Counted from the first letter of the stretch, positions 1 to 8,788 are shown. The stretch is DNA of 64,000 nucleotides from Limnohabitans lacus (GCF_030053395.1 NZ_JASGBH010000007.1:62001-126000), one strand, 5' to 3'. Translations and numbers: made by a program. The notes: generated by a model from the sequence alone, not told the origin.

Positions 1-208
1 CCGCGCCCATGCCTGCGGCAAAACCGATCCAGTCGTTGCCGGTGTGGACCACAGCGGCAAAACCGGCGATGGCCGCGCACAGCATCATGCCCTCGGCCCC
101 AAGATTGAGCACACCGGCTTTTTCATTGATCAGCAAACCCAAAGCGGCCAAGGCCAACACGGTGCCCGCGTTCAGCGTGGCGGCCACCAACAGTGCGTAC
201 GATTCCAT
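1..208 (-). CDS. ABC transporter inner-membrane permease, second subunit (partial, cut by window edge)
   Basis: Only the first 69 codons lie in the window. The N-terminus (MESYALLVAATLNAG) followed by a hydrophobic stretch and the motif NEKAGVLNLGAEGMM is typical of the second permease of nucleoside/BMP-family importers (NupQ/YufQ type, BPD_transp_2 family). Its start codon shares a base with the stop of the upstream permease (TGATG), so translation is probably coupled. It is the third gene of the operon ATPase, permease 1, permease 2. The periplasmic binding protein is expected beyond the left edge, which cannot be checked here. Inferred role: import of nucleosides or purine bases, supported by the divergent guanine deaminase gene. 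Confidence 0.85.
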   Translation of the reverse strand, partial: MESYALLVAATLNAGTVLALAALGLLINEKAGVLNLGAEGMMLCAAIAGFAAVVHTGNDWIGFAAGMGA

Positions 209-1284
209 CAGGCTTTCCCTCCCTGGGCCGACGCGACCCAGCGCAAGCGGTAGGCCACCAAGGTGTCACACGCCAGCAAACAAAACAAAAGCAAGCCCTG
301 GAAGACGCCGGTGATTGACTTGGGCAGGCCCAGACGCGATTGCGCCAGCTCCCCACCGATGTAGAACATGCTCATCAGCACCGCCGACAGCACCATGCCT
401 GCTGGGTGCAAACGCCCCACAAAGGCCACGATGATGGCGGCAAAACCGTAGCCCGCAGGCACATAAGGCGTGAGCTGGCCAATCGGCCCAGCCACCTCCA
501 AAGCACCGGCCAATCCGGCTGCACCGCCTGAAGTGAGCAAAGCCACCCACAAAGCCTTGCGCGAAGAAAAACCCGCATAACGTGCGGCATCAGGCGCCAG
601 GCCGCCCACCTGCTGGGCAAAGCCCGCCCGGGTGCGGAACAAAAACACCCACAACGCGCCCGCACAGGCCAACGCGATCAACAGGCCGACGCTCACGCGC
701 GATCCGGTCATCAGGCGAGGGATTTGCGTGACCGCTTCAAAGGTCTTGGTCTGCGGGAAGTTGTAACCGGCCGGGTCTTTCCAAGGGCCATAAACCAAAT
801 AGCTCAGCACCATGTCGGCCACATAGACCAGCATCAGGCTGACCAGAATTTCGCTGGCGTTGAAGCGGTCGCGCAGCAAGGCCGTCAGACCCGCCCACAG
901 CATGCCGCCCAGCACCCCCGCCAAGATCACGGCCAACACGATCCAGCGGCCCGTCTCCTTGCCCGCCAGCAGCGCCATGCCACTGGCGCACACCGCCCCA
1001 ATCACGAACTGGCCCTCGGCCCCGATGTTCCACACATTGGAGCGAAAGCACACGGCCAAGCCCAGTGCAATCAACAAGAGCGGCGTGGCCTTGACCATCA
1101 ACTCGCCCAAGGCATAACCCGATTTGAGGGGCTCCCAGAAAAACATCTGCAAGCCGCGCACCGGGTCTTTGCCCAGCGCGATGAACAAGATCACCCCCAG
1201 CACCACGGTGAGCACCAGCGCCAGCACCGGCGAGGCATAGGTCCACAGGCGCGAAGCCTGAGGACGCGCTTCAAGCTTGAGCAT
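208..1284 (-). CDS. ABC transporter inner-membrane permease, first subunit (NupP/YufP-like)
   Basis: A 358-residue polytopic membrane protein with about eight to ten hydrophobic segments. It carries the family signature around WNIGAEGQFVIGAV (about residues 85-98) and the segment NASEILVSLML, both characteristic of the first permease of BMP-type nucleoside importers. The start overlaps the end of the ATPase gene by 14 bp and the stop overlaps the next permease, so the three genes form one tightly coupled operon. Family knowledge gives uptake of nucleosides or purine-related compounds across the inner membrane. The exact substrate cannot be read from sequence; the neighbouring guaD makes guanine, guanosine or another purine the best guess. 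Confidence 0.9.
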   Translation of the reverse strand: MLKLEARPQASRLWTYASPVLALVLTVVLGVILFIALGKDPVRGLQMFFWEPLKSGYALGELMVKATPLLLIALGLAVCFRSNVWNIGAEGQFVIGAVCASGMALLAGKETGRWIVLAVILAGVLGGMLWAGLTALLRDRFNASEILVSLMLVYVADMVLSYLVYGPWKDPAGYNFPQTKTFEAVTQIPRLMTGSRVSVGLLIALACAGALWVFLFRTRAGFAQQVGGLAPDAARYAGFSSRKALWVALLTSGGAAGLAGALEVAGPIGQLTPYVPAGYGFAAIIVAFVGRLHPAGMVLSAVLMSMFYIGGELAQSRLGLPKSITGVFQGLLLFCLLACDTLVAYRLRWVASAQGGKA

Positions 1285-2800
1285 GCTGCACCTCCTGCGC
1301 GGGGCTGGGCCACAGGCCGCTCATCCATTCGCCAATCCGCTCCACCGTGGCTTCGGCCCGGGGCAACGAGGGCGACAAACGGCCCTTGGCGATCACATGC
1401 AATCGATCCGAAATTTCAAACAACTCTTCCAGCTCCTCACTCACCACCAGCACCGCGCAACCCGCGTCGCGCAGCGCCAAAATCTCAGCGCGGATCTGCG
1501 CCGCTGCGCCCACATCCACACCCCAAGTCGGTTGCGAGACGATCAAGAGCTTGGGGGCAGCACTGATCTCACGCCCCACGATGAACTTTTGCAAATTGCC
1601 GCCCGAGAGCGACCTTGCTGCCGCATCCGGCCCCGAGGCCTTGACCTTGAAGCGCGCGATGATGCTGCGCGCCTGATCGGCCAGCGTGCCCATGCGGATC
1701 CAGCCGCCAGAGCCCAGCGCCTCGCTGCGCGTGAGCAGCAGGTTGTGCGCCAGACTCATGGACGGCACCGCACCCCGGCCCAGACGCTCTTCGGGCACAC
1801 AGTGCAAACCCAAACTGCGCCGGGCACGCGGGGCCCAATGGCCCACGCCCTGCCCTGCCAAGGTGATCGACGAGGCTGGCGAACGGGTGTCTTCCCCCGA
1901 CAAGGCCCACATCAGTTCGCGCTGACCGTTGCCCGAGACCCCGGCCAAGCCCACCACTTCGCCGCTGCGCACTTGCAGGTCAATCCCCTGCAAATCCACA
2001 CCAAACGGGTCTTGCTTGTTCAACTGAAGGCCATTGACCGAGAGCACCACCTCGCCCGGCGAGCGGGGCTTGGGGGCCAGGGCTGGCGGCTCGGCGCCGA
2101 TCATCAGGCGGCTCAGGCTGGCGTTGGTCTCCTGGCTGGGATCGCACACACCGGTCACTTGGCCGCCGCGCAGCACGGTGCAAGCGCTGCACAGCGCCCG
2201 GATCTCGTGCAGCTTGTGCGAGATGTACAAAATGCTCACGCCCTGGCTGACCAGCTTGTGCAGCACGACAAACAACTTCTCGACCGCCTGAGGTGTCAGC
2301 ACCGAAGTCGGCTCGTCCAAGATCAACAACTTGGGCTCGGTCAGCAAAGCGCGGATGATCTCAACCCTTTGCATCTCGCCCACGCTCAAGGTGTGCACCG
2401 GCCGCTCGGGCTCCAAGTCCAGGCCGTATTCGCTGGCCTTGACCACGATGCGCTCGGTCACCTCGGCCAAGCTCATTGACTTGTCCAGGCCCAGCCACAC
2501 GTTTTCGGCCACGGTGAGCGTGTCAAACAGGCTGAAGTGCTGAAACACCATGCTGATGCCCAGCTTGCGGGCTTCTTGAGGGTTGCGAATCTGCACCGGC
2601 TGGCCGTTGAACACCACCTGGCCCTCGTCGGGTTTGACCGAGCCGTAGATGATTTTCATCAAGGTGGACTTGCCCGCGCCGTTTTCGCCCAGCACGGCGT
2701 GGGCCTGCCCGGGCATCACGGTGAGGGACACGTCCTGGTTGGCCACCACGCCCGGGTAGCGCTTGGTGATGCCTTGCAAAGACAAAAGGGGAGTGGTCAT
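1271..2800 (-). CDS. ABC transporter ATP-binding protein, double-domain (NupO/YufO-like)
   Basis: 509 residues with two fused nucleotide-binding domains, as in the RbsA/YufO group. The first half has a normal Walker A (GENGAGKSTL), signature (LSVGEMQRVEI) and Walker B (LLILDEPTS). The second half has a degenerate Walker A (GVSGNGQREL) but retains LSGGNLQKFIVGRE. This asymmetry is normal for the family. The open frame continues upstream through guaD, but the start at 2800 (MTTPLLSLQG) matches where homologues begin. No strong Shine-Dalgarno is visible in front of it. A sigma-54-like promoter ends about 34 bp upstream. It is the first gene of the importer operon and powers uptake of a nucleoside or purine. 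Confidence 0.93.
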   Translation of the reverse strand: MTTPLLSLQGITKRYPGVVANQDVSLTVMPGQAHAVLGENGAGKSTLMKIIYGSVKPDEGQVVFNGQPVQIRNPQEARKLGISMVFQHFSLFDTLTVAENVWLGLDKSMSLAEVTERIVVKASEYGLDLEPERPVHTLSVGEMQRVEIIRALLTEPKLLILDEPTSVLTPQAVEKLFVVLHKLVSQGVSILYISHKLHEIRALCSACTVLRGGQVTGVCDPSQETNASLSRLMIGAEPPALAPKPRSPGEVVLSVNGLQLNKQDPFGVDLQGIDLQVRSGEVVGLAGVSGNGQRELMWALSGEDTRSPASSITLAGQGVGHWAPRARRSLGLHCVPEERLGRGAVPSMSLAHNLLLTRSEALGSGGWIRMGTLADQARSIIARFKVKASGPDAAARSLSGGNLQKFIVGREISAAPKLLIVSQPTWGVDVGAAAQIRAEILALRDAGCAVLVVSEELEELFEISDRLHVIAKGRLSPSLPRAEATVERIGEWMSGLWPSPAQEVQHAQA

Positions 2801-2833
2801 GTCTGCGCGAAATGGGAATCTGAATAAGTCACC

Positions 2834-2849
2834 AGCAAAGTCCGTGCCT
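2834..2849 (-). promoter_or_regulatory. Sigma-54 (-24/-12) promoter candidate for the purine ABC importer operon
   Basis: Read on the minus strand the site is AGGCACGGACTTTGCT. It matches the RpoN consensus TGGCACG-N4-TTGCW at 11 of 12 fixed positions, with exact GG-N10-GC spacing. The predicted transcription start is near 2824, giving a leader of about 24 nt to the ATPase gene. Site and spacing are seen directly; activity is inferred. Confidence 0.72.
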
Positions 2850-2856
2850 AAAGCGT

Positions 2857-2872
2857 TGGCGCAAGCCTTGCG
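2857..2872 (+). promoter_or_regulatory. Sigma-54 (-24/-12) promoter candidate for guanine deaminase
   Basis: TGGCGCAAGCCTTGCG matches 9 of 12 fixed consensus positions, with correct GG-N10-GC spacing. It lies 8 bp from the divergent sigma-54 candidate of the ABC operon. The predicted start near 2883 gives a leader of about 62 nt. On its own it could be chance in GC-rich DNA; the back-to-back arrangement with a stronger site raises it. Confidence 0.45.
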
Positions 2873-2944
2873 AGCGAAGAGATTGACGCACAATGTAACA
2901 CCGTCGTACGCCTTGATGACCCCGTATTTGCCCCTGAATTGCGC

Positions 2945-4282
2945 ATGAGCACAAGCACCCCACCCACCGAGACCCAAGGCTGGCGCGCCAGCCTCTTGTG
3001 GTTTCCTGATTCTCAAATCCCCCAGGCCCGCCACGAAAGCGACGGTTTGCTCGTCACCGCCCGCGAGGCCGACGGCATCGTGCGCATTCAGGCCATTGGG
3101 CCCTACCGCGACTTGGCTGCGCAACACCCCGATCTGCCCACCACCCACTGGCCTGGCCTGTGCATCGCGCCGGGCTTTGTCGATCTGCACATCCACTACC
3201 CACAAACCGATGTGATCGGCTCGCCCGCCGACGGCCTCTTGCCTTGGCTGGAGCACTACACCTTTCCGCATGAAAAACAGTTTTCGGACCCCGCCTACGC
3301 CCACGAAGTGAGCGCGTTTTTTCTGGACGAGCTGATGCGCCACGGCGTGACCACCGCGCTGTGCTTTGCCACAGCGCACTCGGAGTCGGTCGATGCCTTC
3401 ATGGCCGAGGCGCAAAAGCGGCGTCTGCGCATGGTCACCGGCAAGGTGCTGCAAGACCGCCACAGCCCCGACGGCCTGCGCGACACCGACACGGCTCTGA
3501 GCCTGCACCAGACCGAAGAACTGATCCGCCGCTGGCACGGCGTGGACCGCTTGGGTTACGCCATCACACCGCGCTTTGCGCCCACCAGCAGCGATGCGCA
3601 ATTGCACGGTGCGGGCGAGATCGCCCAGCAGTTTCCCGATGTGTGGATCCAATCACACGTGGCCGAGAACGTGGACGAGATCCGATGGGTGCAAGAACTC
3701 TTTCCCCAGGCCCGCAGTTATCTGGACGTGTACGACCGTGCAGGCCTTTTGCGCCAAAGATCGGTGTACGCGCATTGCATTTACCTGGACGAAGCCGACC
3801 GACATCGCATGGCCGAAGTGGGTGCCACAGCCGCCGTCAGCCCCACCAGCAACCTGTTTTTAGGCAGCGGTTTTTTTGACTACCTGGCATCCGACGCAGC
3901 CGGTTTGCGCTACGGCCTGGCCAGCGATGTGGGCGGCGGCACCAGCTTCAGCCCCTTTCAAACCATGCATGCGGCCTACACCGTGGCCCGTCAAAATGTC
4001 GGCCGCCCCGGCATCAGCCTCGCGCCCGAACACCTGTGGTGGCAACACACCGCAGGCGCTGCGGCCGCGCTGGACTTGGATGGCCAAGTGGGCAACCTGC
4101 TGCCGGGCTGCGAAGCCGACTTCGTGGTGCTCAACCCAAACGCCACAGCCCTTTTGGCGAGGCGCACCGCACAAACCGAAACCCTGGCCGAATGGCTGTT
4201 CGCCATGATCGTGCTGGGCGATGAGCGGCTGATTGCGCACACGGTGGTGCAAGGGCAGTCCGTGTCGGACAATAAGCCATGA
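2945..4282 (+). CDS. guaD: Guanine deaminase
   Basis: 445 residues, the usual length for GuaD. It belongs to the amidohydrolase superfamily and converts guanine to xanthine plus ammonia in the cytoplasm. The visible metal and active-site motifs are PGFVDLHIHYPQTDVIG (HxH metal pair, about residues 75-90), IQSHVAEN (His), YAHCIYLDE (His) and LASDVGGGTSFS (catalytic Asp). A TTG lies two codons upstream (2939), but the ATG at 2945 is preferred; no strong ribosome-binding site is visible. It diverges from a purine-type ABC importer and its stop overlaps the next gene (ATGA). The product feeds the xanthine dehydrogenase encoded at 31030-34863. Confidence 0.96.
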   Translation: MSTSTPPTETQGWRASLLWFPDSQIPQARHESDGLLVTAREADGIVRIQAIGPYRDLAAQHPDLPTTHWPGLCIAPGFVDLHIHYPQTDVIGSPADGLLPWLEHYTFPHEKQFSDPAYAHEVSAFFLDELMRHGVTTALCFATAHSESVDAFMAEAQKRRLRMVTGKVLQDRHSPDGLRDTDTALSLHQTEELIRRWHGVDRLGYAITPRFAPTSSDAQLHGAGEIAQQFPDVWIQSHVAENVDEIRWVQELFPQARSYLDVYDRAGLLRQRSVYAHCIYLDEADRHRMAEVGATAAVSPTSNLFLGSGFFDYLASDAAGLRYGLASDVGGGTSFSPFQTMHAAYTVARQNVGRPGISLAPEHLWWQHTAGAAAALDLDGQVGNLLPGCEADFVVLNPNATALLARRTAQTETLAEWLFAMIVLGDERLIAHTVVQGQSVSDNKP

Positions 4283-4515
4283 GCTGCGACAACGAACACC
4301 CCATCATCGACCCCCACCAAACCCAGCGCGAGTCCGTGCGCCGTGGCATTGCGCAGTTTCAGCAACGCCTGCATGCAGCGGGGCACGATTTCAGAGAGCC
4401 ACCACCCGAGCCCACCTCATGTTGTGGGCGGGGCTGCAACGGCTGCGTGTGGGAAAGCTATGACGATGCGCTGATGTATTGGTACGAGGATGCGGGCGCA
4501 TTGCTGGCTGGTTAA
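4279..4515 (+). CDS. Small oxidoreductase-like domain protein (PF09791-like), coupled to guaD
   Basis: 78 residues. The C-terminal half contains CCGRGCNGCVWESYDDALMY, the four-cysteine signature of the 'oxidoreductase-like, N-terminal' family, a short Cys-rich domain of unknown biochemical role. Bacterial members are usually stand-alone proteins of this size. Its ATG overlaps the guaD stop (ATGA), so it is translationally coupled to guanine deaminase. The cysteines suggest metal or Fe-S binding, but this is inference. Function is not known. Confidence 0.75.
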   Translation: MSCDNEHPIIDPHQTQRESVRRGIAQFQQRLHAAGHDFREPPPEPTSCCGRGCNGCVWESYDDALMYWYEDAGALLAG

Positions 4516-4529
4516 AGCTGTGTACAAGT

Positions 4530-5231
4530 TCAACTCAAATGCTTGCCCGCCTCACGGCGCGTCAGACCAGACAACTGGGCAGTGTGCTCAATTAAAAAAG
4601 TTTTAACAGCCTGGGGCTGCGTGCGGGCATGGTCGCGCAGGGCCCAGCCGATGGCTTTGCGGATGAAAAAGTCTGTTTCGGGGGCCAGCGTCAGCGCGTA
4701 GCGAAAAAGCCGTGCCTGATCGGTCTGATCGCGCCAACCCAGTTGGTGCAGCATGGCCACCCGGCGCACCCACAGGTGGGGGTGTACCAAGCAAGCGTCC
4801 ATGTGGCGCTGCACATCGGGCTGGCTGGCTTTGGTGCGCAGCAGCACGTCGCCCACCACCCCGGCCAGACCGTCCACCGTGTCCCACCACGGGTCGGCCT
4901 GGACCAACGCCAAGATGCGCGGCAAGTCATCCACCGCCAGTCGCTTGTGGTGCTTGGCCAGTAGGTCGATGGCGGTGTACCGGAACTCGCGCTCGGGCAA
5001 CTGCCAAAGGGCGTGGGCCAACGCCAGCAGTTCATCGGCCACTCCGGTGAACTTGGGCAAGCCCTGGAGTGCCTCCTTCAACGCCTCTCGCCGTGGGCCT
5101 GCGCGGATGCCCAGAAACTCAAATTGACCGAGCATGTAGGCCTTCATGGGCACGGCCTGCTGCGCATCAGCCTGGGCACGCAGGGCCGCTTCGATCGCCG
5201 GCAAGCACATGGCAACAAAACGCTGGGTCAT
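4530..5231 (-). CDS. DNA alkylation repair protein, AlkD-like glycosylase
   Basis: 233 residues, all-helical, HEAT-like, as expected for the AlkD/DNA alkylation repair family (PF08713). Recognisable positions are ADPWWDTVDGLAGVVGD (about residues 110-126, containing the Trp-Asp pair used in base excision by AlkD) and DFFIRKAIGWALRDHA (about residues 187-202, containing Arg and Trp of the active-site cleft). The family removes positively charged alkylated purines such as 3-methyladenine and 7-methylguanine. It ends 3 bp before the thioredoxin-like gene and probably shares a transcript with it and the lysR gene upstream. Confidence 0.88.
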   Translation of the reverse strand: MTQRFVAMCLPAIEAALRAQADAQQAVPMKAYMLGQFEFLGIRAGPRREALKEALQGLPKFTGVADELLALAHALWQLPEREFRYTAIDLLAKHHKRLAVDDLPRILALVQADPWWDTVDGLAGVVGDVLLRTKASQPDVQRHMDACLVHPHLWVRRVAMLHQLGWRDQTDQARLFRYALTLAPETDFFIRKAIGWALRDHARTQPQAVKTFLIEHTAQLSGLTRREAGKHLS

Positions 5232-5234
5232 GGC

Positions 5235-5561
5235 TCAGGCCTTGGACATCGCGATTTCAATGGCCTGTGCGCTTGCAGGCCGCACCAGCCGCGCCACTTC
5301 TTGCCCATCGCGCAAGAACACCAGCGTGGGCCAAAGCTTGATGCGGTAGCTGCGGCCCAGCGCACGGCCCGGGCCATCTTCGATTTTGAGGTGTTGCCAC
5401 TGCGGCTGCTCTGCCAGCGCCTGCGCTACCAAGGCTTGTGCAGCACGGCAATGTCCGCACCATTCGGTGCCAAATTCCAGCAGGATCAAGCCGGGCAGCG
5501 CCTGCACCTCGGTCAGGCTGGGCGATTCGATGGCGCTCAAGTAGGGTTTGAAGGTGCTCAT
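5235..5561 (-). CDS. Thioredoxin-family protein
   Basis: 108 residues when started at 5561 (MSTFKPYL). This start overlaps the stop of the lysR gene as ATGA and removes a non-homologous N-terminal extension of the open frame. The thioredoxin core shows FGTEWCGHCRAAQAL with redox pair Cys-Gly-His-Cys, followed by the cis-proline segment LWPTLVFLRDGQEV. No signal peptide is seen, so it is cytoplasmic. It is likely a thiol-disulfide exchange protein of unknown partner. It sits between a LysR regulator and alkD in a compact minus-strand operon. Confidence 0.85.
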   Translation of the reverse strand: MSTFKPYLSAIESPSLTEVQALPGLILLEFGTEWCGHCRAAQALVAQALAEQPQWQHLKIEDGPGRALGRSYRIKLWPTLVFLRDGQEVARLVRPASAQAIEIAMSKA

Positions 5562-6514
5562 GACTCGACCTCGGTGGAACTGGATGTGTGGGTGGTGCTG
5601 AACAAACGGGACACATGGGCCCGCAGCCACTGCAGGCAGGGGTCTTTGTCAAAGCGGGCGCTCCAGTGCATGGACACGGTGAAGTCGCGCAGGGGCAAAT
5701 CGGGCTCGAGGATGGCCAAGGCGCCTGCATCGGCAAAGCCTTTCGCAAAGTTGTGGGGCATCAAGACGGCCAGATCACTGCTGCGCACAATGCCGGGCAG
5801 CGACAGGAAATGGCTCACCGTCAAGCGCAAGCGGTGCTGCCAGTGCATCAACTCCAGAATGCGCAAGGTGTCCGCATGGGTGCGCACGGCAGCAAACTCC
5901 AGTTCGGCCAAGAGCGCATGCACCTCGTCTGGATTCGGGCTCCCCGCGTTCTTGAGTTGGGCCCAGCGCTTGGCCACCGGGTGGCCTTGGCGCAGCAGCA
6001 ACACATAACGGTCACTCAGCAAAGGCTGCTGCAAGGTCTCGCCCACCTCGGGCAAAAAACCAATCGCCAGATCCAGCTGGCCGTTGTCCAGGGCCGGGCC
6101 GATTTTGTCGTGCGCCAGCGGCATGGCTTCGAGCCGCATGCCCGGCGCCAGCCGCTGCAAGGCCAGCACCAAATCGGGCAAAAACCGGGCTTCGCCAATG
6201 TCGCTCAAATGCACACGCATGACGCGTTCCGAGCGCATGGGGTCAAACACCTGAGACACATTGAGCGCCTCTTCGATGGTGCCCAAAGCCAGCTGCACCG
6301 CTTGTGCCAGCCGGTCGGCACGCGGCGTGGGCCGCACGCCCGCGCCGCTGCGCTCGAACAGGGCATCGCCCAGCACACTGCGCAAGCGCGCCAGGCCTTG
6401 GCTGGCCGCCGGCTGCGACATGCCCAGTTGCTGCGCAGCCAGGCTCACGCTGCGGGTGCGCCAGACCGCGTCAAACAGGCGGAGCAGGTTCAGGTCCAGG
6501 TCTTTGATATTCAT
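5558..6514 (-). CDS. LysR-family transcriptional regulator
   Basis: 318 residues. The N-terminal helix-turn-helix is clear (LNLLRLFDAVWRTRSVSLAA through MSQPAASQGLARLR, residues 8-45), followed by a LysR substrate-binding domain. The N-terminal 'DLDLNLLRLFDAV' style resembles the NodD/PcpR-like group. It is transcribed divergently from the indolepyruvate oxidoreductase operon, the usual arrangement for a LysR activator and its target, so control of iorAB is inferred. The next gene overlaps its stop codon. Confidence 0.93.
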   Translation of the reverse strand: MNIKDLDLNLLRLFDAVWRTRSVSLAAQQLGMSQPAASQGLARLRSVLGDALFERSGAGVRPTPRADRLAQAVQLALGTIEEALNVSQVFDPMRSERVMRVHLSDIGEARFLPDLVLALQRLAPGMRLEAMPLAHDKIGPALDNGQLDLAIGFLPEVGETLQQPLLSDRYVLLLRQGHPVAKRWAQLKNAGSPNPDEVHALLAELEFAAVRTHADTLRILELMHWQHRLRLTVSHFLSLPGIVRSSDLAVLMPHNFAKGFADAGALAILEPDLPLRDFTVSMHWSARFDKDPCLQWLRAHVSRLFSTTHTSSSTEVES

Positions 6515-6529
6515 TCAGCGCATACCATT

Positions 6530-6540
6530 TATTCCGAATA
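6530..6540. promoter_or_regulatory. Possible LysR operator between lysR and iorA
   Basis: TATTCCGAATA is a perfect 5-bp inverted repeat with one central base, in the 96-bp AT-richer gap between the divergent lysR and iorA genes. A second small palindrome, TACGTA, follows at about 6554. LysR regulators commonly bind such dyads between divergent genes. Assignment is inference from position. Confidence 0.4.
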
Positions 6541-6610
6541 TTTTATGCACTTATACGTAAGATGGTCTTGGACTCGCTGATTGCGGGCTCAACAACGCAA
6601 GGAGCGTGCT

Positions 6611-8767
6611 TTGGAAGTTTCATTTCACGAAGAGATCAAGGCCCTGCGCATGGGCGATGGCGAGGTCTTTCACGGCGAGGGCATCCTGGCCATCACCAAG
6701 GGCCTGCTGCAATCGGGTGTGAGCTATGTGGGGGGCTACCAAGGCGCACCGGTCTCGCACCTGCTGGATGTGATGGTGCAGGCCAAGCCTTATATGGACG
6801 AGCTGGGCGTGCATGTGGAGGCCTGCTCGAACGAAGCCTCGGCTGCAGCCATGCTGGGCGCGTCCATCCACTACCCGATTCGCGGCGCGGTGACCTGGAA
6901 GTCGATTGTGGGCACCAACGTGGCGGCCGATGCGCTGTCCAATTTGTCATCGCCCGGCGTGACGGGCGGCGTGCTGATTGTGGTGGGCGAAGACTACGGC
7001 GAGGGTGCCAGCGTCATTCAAGAGCGCACACACGCCTACGCCCTGAAGTCGGGCATGTGCCTGCTGGACCCGCGCCCCGAGCTGGGCCAGATGGTGAACA
7101 TGGTGGAGCATGGCTTCAGGTTGTCTGAAGCGTCCAACATGCCGGTGATGATGGAGCTGCGCATCCGCGCCTGCCATGTGCGCGGCCAGTTTGTGGCCAA
7201 GGACAACCAGGCCCCCAAGCTGTCCAAAAAGCACCTGATCAACGAGCCTGCAGGCTTCAATTACATGCGGCTGGCGCACCCGCCCGTGACCTTTGCGCAA
7301 GAAAAGCGCAAAGTCGAGCACCGCTTGCCCGCCGCCCGCCAATACATTGCCGAGCAGCGTTTGAACGAGCACTTTGAAGGCAGCACCCACCGCCACCTGG
7401 GTCTGATCGTGCAAGGAGGCCTGTACAACACGCTGATGCGTGCCTTGCAACAGTTTGACTTGGCCGATGCGTTTGGCGTGTCCAGTCTGTCGGTGATGGT
7501 GCTCAACGTCACCTATCCGCTGGTGCCGGATGAGCTGGTGAATTTCTGCAAAGACAAATCGGCCGTGCTGCTGCTCGAAGAAGGCCAGCCCGAATACATC
7601 GAACAAGAACTGGCCCTGATGTTGCGCCGCCTCGATTTGCAAACCCCGCTGCACGGCAAAGACATGTTGCCCTCAGGCGGCGAGTACACCGCCGAAGTGA
7701 TGGCCCAGGGCTTGCTGAAGTTCTTGGACCGCCACCAAGCCGAAGCCGTGCCCGAGGCCACACGCCAATGGCTGCACAGCAATGGCGAACGCCGTCAGCA
7801 AGTGCAAGCCCAACTGGGCAGCCCCGTGCCCGCGCGGCCACCGGGCATGTGCATTGGCTGCCCGGAGCGGCCCGTGTTTTCTGCACTCAAACTGGCACAA
7901 CAAGATGTGGGCCCGGTGCACATCTCGGGCGACATCGGCTGCCATGCGCTGGCCACCTTCGAGCCGTTTTCGGTGGGCCACTCCATCCTGGGTTACGGCA
8001 TGAGCTTGGCCAGCCGGGCGGGCGTGTCGCCCCTCATGAAGCGGCGCGTCTTGTCGGTCATGGGCGACGGCGGCTTTTGGCACAACGGTTTGCTCACCGG
8101 CGTGCAAAGTGCACTGTTCAACGGCGACGACGCGGTGCTGCTGATTTTCAAGAACGGCTACACCTCGGCCACCGGCACGCAGGACATCATCAACACGCCC
8201 ACCGACATCGCCAAAGAACTGGCGGGTGACAAGCGCCAAAGCATGGTGCACACCAACCAGACCATCGAGTCCACGCTCAAAGGGCTGGGCGTGCAGTGGC
8301 TGCGCACGGTGCACACCTACGAAGTGAGCCACATGCAGGCCACGCTGACCGAGGCTTTCACCACCGAGTTTCAGGGCCTCAAAGTCATCGTGGCCGAAGG
8401 CGAATGCCAGCTGGAGCGCCAACGCCGCATCAAGCCCTGGCTGGCTTCGCTGCTGTCCAAAGGCAAGCGGGTGGAACGCGTGAAGTACGGCGTGGACGAA
8501 GACGTGTGCAACGGCGACCACGCCTGCATCCGCTTGTCGGGCTGCCCAACCCTCACGCTCAAAGACAACCCAGACCCTTTGAAAGTGGACCCGGTGGCCA
8601 CCGTGATCGATGGCTGCGTGGGCTGCGGCCTGTGCGGCGAAAACGCCCATGCGGCCACGCTCTGCCCGTCCTTCTACCGCGCCGAAGTGGTGCAAAACCC
8701 CAAGCTGCACGAGCGCCTGTGGGCCCGCTGGCAAAGCCTGGCCACACGCTGGTTGCAACCGGCTTGA
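6611..8767 (+). CDS. iorA: Indolepyruvate ferredoxin oxidoreductase, alpha-type (TPP) subunit
   Basis: 718 residues from TTG 6611, chosen because AAGGAG lies six bases upstream; the open frame begins at an earlier TTG (6581) without such a site. Domains in order: pyruvate-ferredoxin oxidoreductase-type pyrimidine-binding domain (about 1-200), thiamine-pyrophosphate domain with GDIGCHAL and MGDGGFWHNG (about 430-480), and a C-terminal Fe-S segment CVGCGLCGENA...CPSF. CIGCPERP precedes the TPP domain. The enzyme decarboxylates arylpyruvates from aromatic amino acids to aryl-CoA. It forms an operon with iorB, 21 bp downstream. Confidence 0.92.
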   Translation: MEVSFHEEIKALRMGDGEVFHGEGILAITKGLLQSGVSYVGGYQGAPVSHLLDVMVQAKPYMDELGVHVEACSNEASAAAMLGASIHYPIRGAVTWKSIVGTNVAADALSNLSSPGVTGGVLIVVGEDYGEGASVIQERTHAYALKSGMCLLDPRPELGQMVNMVEHGFRLSEASNMPVMMELRIRACHVRGQFVAKDNQAPKLSKKHLINEPAGFNYMRLAHPPVTFAQEKRKVEHRLPAARQYIAEQRLNEHFEGSTHRHLGLIVQGGLYNTLMRALQQFDLADAFGVSSLSVMVLNVTYPLVPDELVNFCKDKSAVLLLEEGQPEYIEQELALMLRRLDLQTPLHGKDMLPSGGEYTAEVMAQGLLKFLDRHQAEAVPEATRQWLHSNGERRQQVQAQLGSPVPARPPGMCIGCPERPVFSALKLAQQDVGPVHISGDIGCHALATFEPFSVGHSILGYGMSLASRAGVSPLMKRRVLSVMGDGGFWHNGLLTGVQSALFNGDDAVLLIFKNGYTSATGTQDIINTPTDIAKELAGDKRQSMVHTNQTIESTLKGLGVQWLRTVHTYEVSHMQATLTEAFTTEFQGLKVIVAEGECQLERQRRIKPWLASLLSKGKRVERVKYGVDEDVCNGDHACIRLSGCPTLTLKDNPDPLKVDPVATVIDGCVGCGLCGENAHAATLCPSFYRAEVVQNPKLHERLWARWQSLATRWLQPA

Positions 8768-8788
8768 ACCACGCCTGAGAGAAACCCC

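Noticed and set aside
2801..3652. Minus-strand reading frame that would extend the ABC ATPase N-terminus by about 280 codons
   Set aside because: It is antisense to guaD and unlike any ATPase; homologues begin at the Met at 2800.
6563..6580. GG-N10-GC sequence upstream of iorA
   Set aside because: Only about 7 of 12 consensus positions match, which is expected by chance; a LysR-type dyad fits better.
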